36,442 nt of DNA. It comes from Nevskia soli DSM 19509. GTDB lineage: Bacteria > Pseudomonadota > Gammaproteobacteria > Nevskiales > Nevskiaceae. The notes under the pieces were generated by a model. The model saw only the letters and a program-made list of their open reading frames with translations. It was not told where the DNA came from and did not search any database. Shown here piece by piece: positions 32,537 through 36,442 of the stretch. The position numbers and the translations under genes were made by a program. How positions within the stretch are numbered: position 1 is the first letter of the stretch; each line of letters begins with the position of its first letter. The stretch spans positions 1 through 36,442 of the forward strand of contig NZ_JONR01000045.1 of NCBI RefSeq assembly GCF_000711955.1, written 5' to 3'.

Positions 32537-33469
32537 CTATCCGTGCTGGTGGCTGGCGAGCAGGCGGTCGATCTCCGCCAGGTCGTCGGTGGTGAGCTTC
32601 CAGGCCACGGCCGCGGCATTGCCCTGCACCTGCGCCGGCTTGCTCGCACCGGCGATCACCGAGGACACGGCGGGATGCGCCAACAGCCATGAGAACGCCA
32701 GTTGCAGCACGGTGTGGCCGCTGGCGGCGGCGAAGTGCCGCAGGGATTCGACCGCGGCCAGGTTGACGTCGGTATAGGAACCGGCGCCCCAGGCGCCGGG
32801 TTCGAAACGGCTGCCGGCGGGCGCCGCTTCGCCGCGCTTGAAGCGGCCGCTGAGCAGGCCGTTGGCCAGGGGAAAATACGGCAGGAAGGCCACGCCGCCG
32901 CGCGCGCACTCGGGCAGCATCTCGGCTTCCGGCTCGCGGTGCAGCAGGCTGTACTCGTTCTGCACGCTGACGAAGCAGGCGGCTCCGGCCTTCACCGCCT
33001 GCTGCGCTTCGCGCAGCTGGGCCGCGGAGAAATTCGAGCAGCCGATTTCGCGTACCTTGCCGGCGCGCACCAGGCCGTCCAGCGCCTCCAGGGTATCGGC
33101 GATGGGCGTATCGGCGTCGGGCTTGTGCAGCTGGTACAGGTCGATGTAGTCGGTGCCGAGGCGACGCAGGCTGTCTTCCACCGCGCGGCGCACGTAGTCC
33201 GGCTTCGCGCCCTGGCGCTGCGGGTCCACCGCCATGCCGAACTTGGTGGCGATGATGGCCTGCGCGCGCCGGCCGGCCAGCGCGCGGCCGAGGAATTCCT
33301 CGCTGCGGGTGCTGCCGTAGATGTCGGCGGTATCGAAGAAATTCACGCCCGCGTCGAGCGCGGCATGGACTACCGCGGCGCTGGCGGGCTCGTCGATGCG
33401 GCGGCCGAAGTTGTTGCAGCCCAGGCCGACCACCGAAACTTCAAGGGCACCGATGCGACGCTTTTCCAT
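32537..33469 (-). CDS. Aldo/keto reductase
   Basis: 310 residues from ATG 33469, with GAGG about five bases upstream (an ATG at 33484 has none). Catalytic tetrad Asp46 and Tyr51 (FFDTADIYG), Lys76 (IIATKFGMA) and His115 (LYQLHKPDAD); EIGCSNFSAAQL and FLPYFPLANGLLSGRF complete the AKR barrel. It reduces aldehydes or ketones with NADPH; the branch resembles YghZ/general-stress-type enzymes. It is followed by arfB in the opposite direction. Confidence 0.92.
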   Translation of the reverse strand: MEKRRIGALEVSVVGLGCNNFGRRIDEPASAAVVHAALDAGVNFFDTADIYGSTRSEEFLGRALAGRRAQAIIATKFGMAVDPQRQGAKPDYVRRAVEDSLRRLGTDYIDLYQLHKPDADTPIADTLEALDGLVRAGKVREIGCSNFSAAQLREAQQAVKAGAACFVSVQNEYSLLHREPEAEMLPECARGGVAFLPYFPLANGLLSGRFKRGEAAPAGSRFEPGAWGAGSYTDVNLAAVESLRHFAAASGHTVLQLAFSWLLAHPAVSSVIAGASKPAQVQGNAAAVAWKLTTDDLAEIDRLLASHQHG

Positions 33470-33495
33470 ATCCTCAATCTCCATTCGATCCGAAT

Positions 33496-33590
33496 GTAGG
33501 TCGGCTCAAGCGCAACGGAGCCGACAGCGCTCTTTCAGGAGACACCGCATGTCGGTTCCGGGCGCTGGCGCGCCCCTTGAACCGACCTAC
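33496..33590. repeat. Long hairpin repeat between AKR and msrA
   Basis: Arms GTAGGTCGG (33496-33504) and CCGACCTAC (33582-33590), extended after one mismatch by TCAAG/CTTGA. A run ATTTTTTC follows on the plus strand. The arm covers the msrA stop codon. The GTAGGTCGG hairpin is familiar to me as an interspersed repeat in Xanthomonadales. It may act as a terminator. Confidence 0.65.
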
Positions 33591-34216
33591 GATTTTTTCA
33601 GGCTGTCCCCGAAATACTGCCGTAACTTCTCGACCTTGGGCAGGGCCACCGCCGCGATGTACGGCTGGTCGGGATGCAGCTCGGCATAGTTCTGGTGGTA
33701 GGCCTCGGCCTCGAAGAACTGCTCCAGCGGCTCCAGGCGGGTGACGATGGGCCGCCCGAATACCTCGGCGGCGTCCAGCTGCCGGATGTAGCGCTCGGTC
33801 ACCAGCCTCTGCTCGTCGTTGGCGTAGAAGACAGCGGAGCGGTACTGCGTGCCGACATCGTTGCCCTGGCGGTTGAGCTGGGTGGGATCGTGCGCCACCG
33901 AGAAGAAGATTTTCAGCAGCTTGCCGAAGCTCAGACGCGAAGGATCGTAGGCGATCTGGATCACCTCGGCATGTTCGGTGCTGCCGGTGCAGACGCTCTT
34001 GTAGTCCGCCGTTTCCTCGCTGCCGCCGGAATAGCCGGAGACCACTTCGAGCACGCCTTCCAAGTCGCGGTAGACCGCTTCCACGCACCAGAAACAGCCG
34101 CCGGCAAGCACCGCCAGCTCGCGCCCGGGCGCCGCCTGCAAGGGCGCGTCATAGGCCGGGTCCGGAAAATTCTTCGGACTGATCTTGAGGCTGCCGCCAA
34201 ACAGTGAACCGATCAT
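33587..34216 (-). CDS. msrA: Peptide-methionine (S)-S-oxide reductase
   Basis: 209 residues from ATG 34216, with AAGGA seven bases upstream; the ATG-initiated extension to 34285 lacks a site. GGCFWCVEAVYRDLEGV holds the catalytic Cys41 and Cys44. VVSGYSGGSEETADYKSVCTGSTEHAEVIQIAYDPSRLSF and FFSVAHDPTQLNRQGNDVGTQYRSAVFY are textbook MsrA. It repairs oxidised Met residues using thioredoxin. No signal, so cytosolic. Confidence 0.95.
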   Translation of the reverse strand: MIGSLFGGSLKISPKNFPDPAYDAPLQAAPGRELAVLAGGCFWCVEAVYRDLEGVLEVVSGYSGGSEETADYKSVCTGSTEHAEVIQIAYDPSRLSFGKLLKIFFSVAHDPTQLNRQGNDVGTQYRSAVFYANDEQRLVTERYIRQLDAAEVFGRPIVTRLEPLEQFFEAEAYHQNYAELHPDQPYIAAVALPKVEKLRQYFGDSLKKS

Positions 34217-34398
34217 CTGCTCATCCTTAATTGGATACCGAATGGATCGCAACCGTGGTTGCGATTGGACCATCGCACCGGGCAAAGGTGCGGATTCCGC
34301 CTTGGCGGCGTTACTCTATACCTCTCTTCGCCGCCCCGCCCCGGCCCGAAGCCGTCACACCGCCAGGCCGGAATTTCTTGCAGATCAGGAGCATGCCC

Positions 34399-35445
34399 AT
34401 GCCCGCTTCCCTAGGTTACGCCGCCCATAGCGCGAAAGCACCGCTGACCCCGTTCACCTTCGAACGGCGCGAGCCCGGTCCTCATGACGTGCAGATCGAG
34501 ATTCAATACTGCGGTGTGTGCCACTCCGACCTGCACCAGGTGCTGGACGAATGGGGCGGCGGCATCTTTCCGATGGTGCCGGGCCACGAAATCGTCGGCA
34601 AGGTGGTCAAGGTGGGCGCCCAGGTGAAGGGTTTCAAGCCCGGCGATCTTGCCGGCGTCGGCTGCATGGTCGATTCCTGCCGCAGCTGCGCGAGCTGCAG
34701 CGATGGCCTGGAACAGTATTGCGAAAAGGGTTTCGTCGGCACCTATAACGCGAAGGCGAAAGACGGCTCCATCACCTACGGCGGCTATTCCAACAATATC
34801 GTCGTCGACGAAGCCTTCACCCTGCGCATCTCGCCCAAGCTGAGCCTGGCAGCGGTGGCGCCGCTGCTTTGCGCCGGCATCACCACCTGGTCGCCGATGC
34901 GCCACTGGAAGGTATCCAGGGGCCAGAAGGTGGGCGTGGTCGGCCTCGGCGGCCTGGGCCACATGGCGGTGAAATTCGCCCACTCCTTCGGCGCGCACGT
35001 GGTGCTGTTCACCACCTCGCCCGGCAAGGCCGAGGATGCGAAACGCCTCGGCGCGGACGAGGTGGTGGTGTCGCGCAACAAGGACGAGATGAAGAAGCAT
35101 GCGCGCAGCTTCGACTTCATCATCGACACCGTTTCCGCGCCGCACGATCTCAACGCCATGCTCAACCTGGTCAAGCGCGACGGCACCATGACCCTGGTCG
35201 GCGTGCCGCCGGCCGATCCCAGCCTCAAGGTCGGCAACCTGATCTTCCAGCGGCGCCAGCTCGGCGGCTCGCTCATCGGCGGCATCCAGGAAACGCAGGA
35301 GATGCTCGACTACTGCGCCGAGCACGGCATCGTCTCCGACATCGAGATGATCCCGATACAGAAGATCAACGAGGCCTACGAGCGTATGCTGAAGAGTGAT
35401 GTGAAGTACCGCTTCGTCATCGATCTCGCCACGCTCAAGCAGTAG
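34399..35445 (+). CDS. Zinc-dependent alcohol dehydrogenase (YahK/CAD-like)
   Basis: 348 residues from ATG 34399, with AGGAG seven bases upstream (ATG 34393 is too close). Catalytic zinc ligands Cys38 in CGVCHSDLHQ, His63 in GHEIVG and Cys158; structural zinc Cys94, 97, 100 and 108 in SCRSCASCSDGLEQYC. NADP-binding GLGGLGHMAVKFA follows at 182-194. The family reduces aldehydes such as cinnamyl and aromatic aldehydes with NADPH. The FMN reductase gene follows after 11 bp, so one operon. Confidence 0.93.
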   Translation: MPASLGYAAHSAKAPLTPFTFERREPGPHDVQIEIQYCGVCHSDLHQVLDEWGGGIFPMVPGHEIVGKVVKVGAQVKGFKPGDLAGVGCMVDSCRSCASCSDGLEQYCEKGFVGTYNAKAKDGSITYGGYSNNIVVDEAFTLRISPKLSLAAVAPLLCAGITTWSPMRHWKVSRGQKVGVVGLGGLGHMAVKFAHSFGAHVVLFTTSPGKAEDAKRLGADEVVVSRNKDEMKKHARSFDFIIDTVSAPHDLNAMLNLVKRDGTMTLVGVPPADPSLKVGNLIFQRRQLGGSLIGGIQETQEMLDYCAEHGIVSDIEMIPIQKINEAYERMLKSDVKYRFVIDLATLKQ

Positions 35446-35456
35446 GCGCCCCATCC

Positions 35457-36014
35457 ATGGCCGACACCATCAGGATCATTGGCATTTCCGGCAGCCTGCG
35501 CAAGGCCTCCTTCAACACCGCTCTGCTGCGCGCCGCAAAGGAACTGGCCCCGCCGGACCTGCAACTCGACATCGCCGACATCTCGCAGCTCCCGCTCTAC
35601 AGCCACGACGTGCAAGTCCAGGGCTTCCCCGAAGCCGTGCAGAACCTGGGTGAACGCATCCGTGCCGCCGACGGCCTGCTGTTCGCCACGCCGGAGTACA
35701 ACTACTCCGTCTCCGGCGTGCTGAAGAACGCCATCGACTGGGTATCCCGCCTGAAAGACCAGCCCTTCGCCGGCAAGCCCGCCGCCATCTGCGGCGCCAG
35801 CGCGGGCCTCCTCGGCACCGCGCGGGCGCAATACCATCTGCGCCAGATCGGCGTTTACCTGGACCTCCGCTTCATCAACAAACCGGAAGTGATGGTCGGA
35901 ACCGCACAGGAGCGCTTCGACGCCGAAGGCAAGCTGACGCATGCGCCGACGCGGAAGTTCGTGGGGGATTTGATGGTGGCGTTGCGGGATGCGGCGAGGC
36001 GGGGCAAGAGCTGA
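35457..36014 (+). CDS. NADPH-dependent FMN reductase/quinone reductase
   Basis: 185 residues, ATG 35457. Flavodoxin-like: IIGISGSLRKASFNTALLRAA is the FMN phosphate loop; FATPEYNYSVSGVLKNAIDWVSR the FMN-ring and NADPH loop; CGASAGLLGTARAQYHLRQI the third. It resembles ChrR/YieF-type flavoproteins that reduce quinones, chromate or FMN. It starts 11 bp after the alcohol dehydrogenase and ends near a terminator hairpin. Confidence 0.92.
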   Translation: MADTIRIIGISGSLRKASFNTALLRAAKELAPPDLQLDIADISQLPLYSHDVQVQGFPEAVQNLGERIRAADGLLFATPEYNYSVSGVLKNAIDWVSRLKDQPFAGKPAAICGASAGLLGTARAQYHLRQIGVYLDLRFINKPEVMVGTAQERFDAEGKLTHAPTRKFVGDLMVALRDAARRGKS

Positions 36015-36442
36015 GACGACCGCGGGATCACCTTTCGTCCCCTCTCCCCTTGGGGGAGAGGGCCAGGGTGAGGGGTAGGTAGCGGAGTGCGGCGCTTGGG
36101 CTCTGGATTTGCTTTCGCGGGAATGACGAGGGTGGAGTGGTGACGCTTTTGATGTTGCTGTGGCTTCTTGCTTTTGATTTTCCGCCCCGTAGTTTGCGCC
36201 GAGCATCACAGCTCGTGGCGGCATCAGCCGGCGCGTGTGTTCGCGCCGGGCGAGGCAGGATGCCGAAGCGTCTGAAGACAGGCCAGGGATGGCCTGTCTT
36301 CAGACCCCGCCACGAGCGAGAAGCGCAGGGCACCGGGCTATCGCGCTTCTTCTTTTGCGATAGTCCGGCGCAAACTCCGGGGCATGTTCTTTTGGTTACT
36401 TTTCTTGCGTCAAGAAAAGTGACTCGCCGCAGGCGAAAACTC
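36015..36442. repeat. Intergenic repeat region, Xanthomonadales-like
   Basis: 428 bp without a gene. The 36270-36305 part is a 15-bp perfect stem (GTCTGAAGACAGGCC and its complement, loop AGGGAT). Further on, ACTTTTCTTG and CAAGAAAAGT (36398-36407 and 36411-36420) form a 10-bp hairpin followed by GACTCGCCGCAGGCGAAA. The layout matches an interspersed intergenic module I recall from many Xanthomonadales genomes. The window ends inside it. Confidence 0.6.
36040..36062 (+). terminator. C-rich hairpin after the FMN reductase gene
   Basis: Ten-bp stem CCCTCTCCCC (36040-36049) and GGGGAGAGGG (36053-36062) with a 3-base loop, 26 bases after the FMN reductase stop. No T-run follows, and the sequence is a common interspersed repeat in this group, so it may be repeat and terminator at once. 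Confidence 0.5.

Noticed and set aside
1..36442. CRISPR arrays, tRNA or rRNA genes
   Set aside because: No regularly spaced direct repeats and no recognisable tRNA or rRNA sequences were seen on either strand by eye.

Overview
The window is high-G+C DNA (roughly two-thirds G+C by eye) from a Gram-negative bacterium: many lipoprotein signal peptides, an OprB-type porin, SlyX, a GT51 transglycosylase and a glutathione reductase. Several intergenic repeats look like those I associate with Xanthomonadales/Lysobacterales: the CCTCTCCCC...GGGGAGAGG hairpin, the GTAGGTCGG...CCGACCTAC hairpin, and the hairpin plus ACTTTTCTTG/CAAGAAAAGT module at the right end. I therefore favour a member of that order, with moderate confidence; the species is not identifiable by eye.

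Layout. 1-1071: 3' end of an IS630-type transposase gene and a low-G+C gene for a two-TM protein, an acquired patch. 1123-8792: a signalling and envelope block. A small one-TM protein and a class III nucleotide cyclase form a minus-strand pair, divergent from a large winged-helix/Ser-Thr kinase/TPR membrane protein. Then come a 57-residue peptide gene overlapping a gene with a WHAHIL motif, an OprB-like porin and a small unknown. 8790-9159: a 370-bp non-coding element with nested inverted repeats. 9295-15165: exported proteins (nucleoside hydrolase, His/Asp-rich lipoprotein, DUF3943 outer-membrane protein, a lipoprotein, a PHB-depolymerase-like lipoprotein) plus a 24-residue membrane peptide. 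15366-20947: metabolic and redox genes (alpha/beta hydrolases, glutathione reductase, cyclophilin, old-yellow-enzyme reductase, an oxidoreductase-like domain protein, DUF4169). 21041-23911: exported unknowns, a lipocalin-like and an NTF2-like protein.

24008-27122 is a lower-G+C accessory stretch: two coupled lipoproteins, an NTF2-like protein and, most notably, a retron. The retron has a reverse transcriptase (25544-26890, minus strand) preceded by a candidate msr-msd RNA (26924-27081). That RNA shows two short hairpins, one longer branched hairpin and an 11-bp a1/a2 pairing (9 Watson-Crick, 2 G-U), with a sigma70-like promoter correctly placed just upstream. No familiar effector gene is adjacent. 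By memory the protein is closest to the myxobacterial Mx162/Sa163-like branch. I consider this the main discovery of the window.

27259-36014 returns to ordinary high-G+C genes: quinone oxidoreductase, MtgA, luciferase-like monooxygenase, a second oxidoreductase-like domain protein, SRPBCC protein, chagasin-type inhibitor lipoprotein, SlyX, ArfB, aldo/keto reductase, MsrA, zinc alcohol dehydrogenase and FMN reductase. Several of these are redox or stress functions. The final 430 bp are intergenic repeat sequence.
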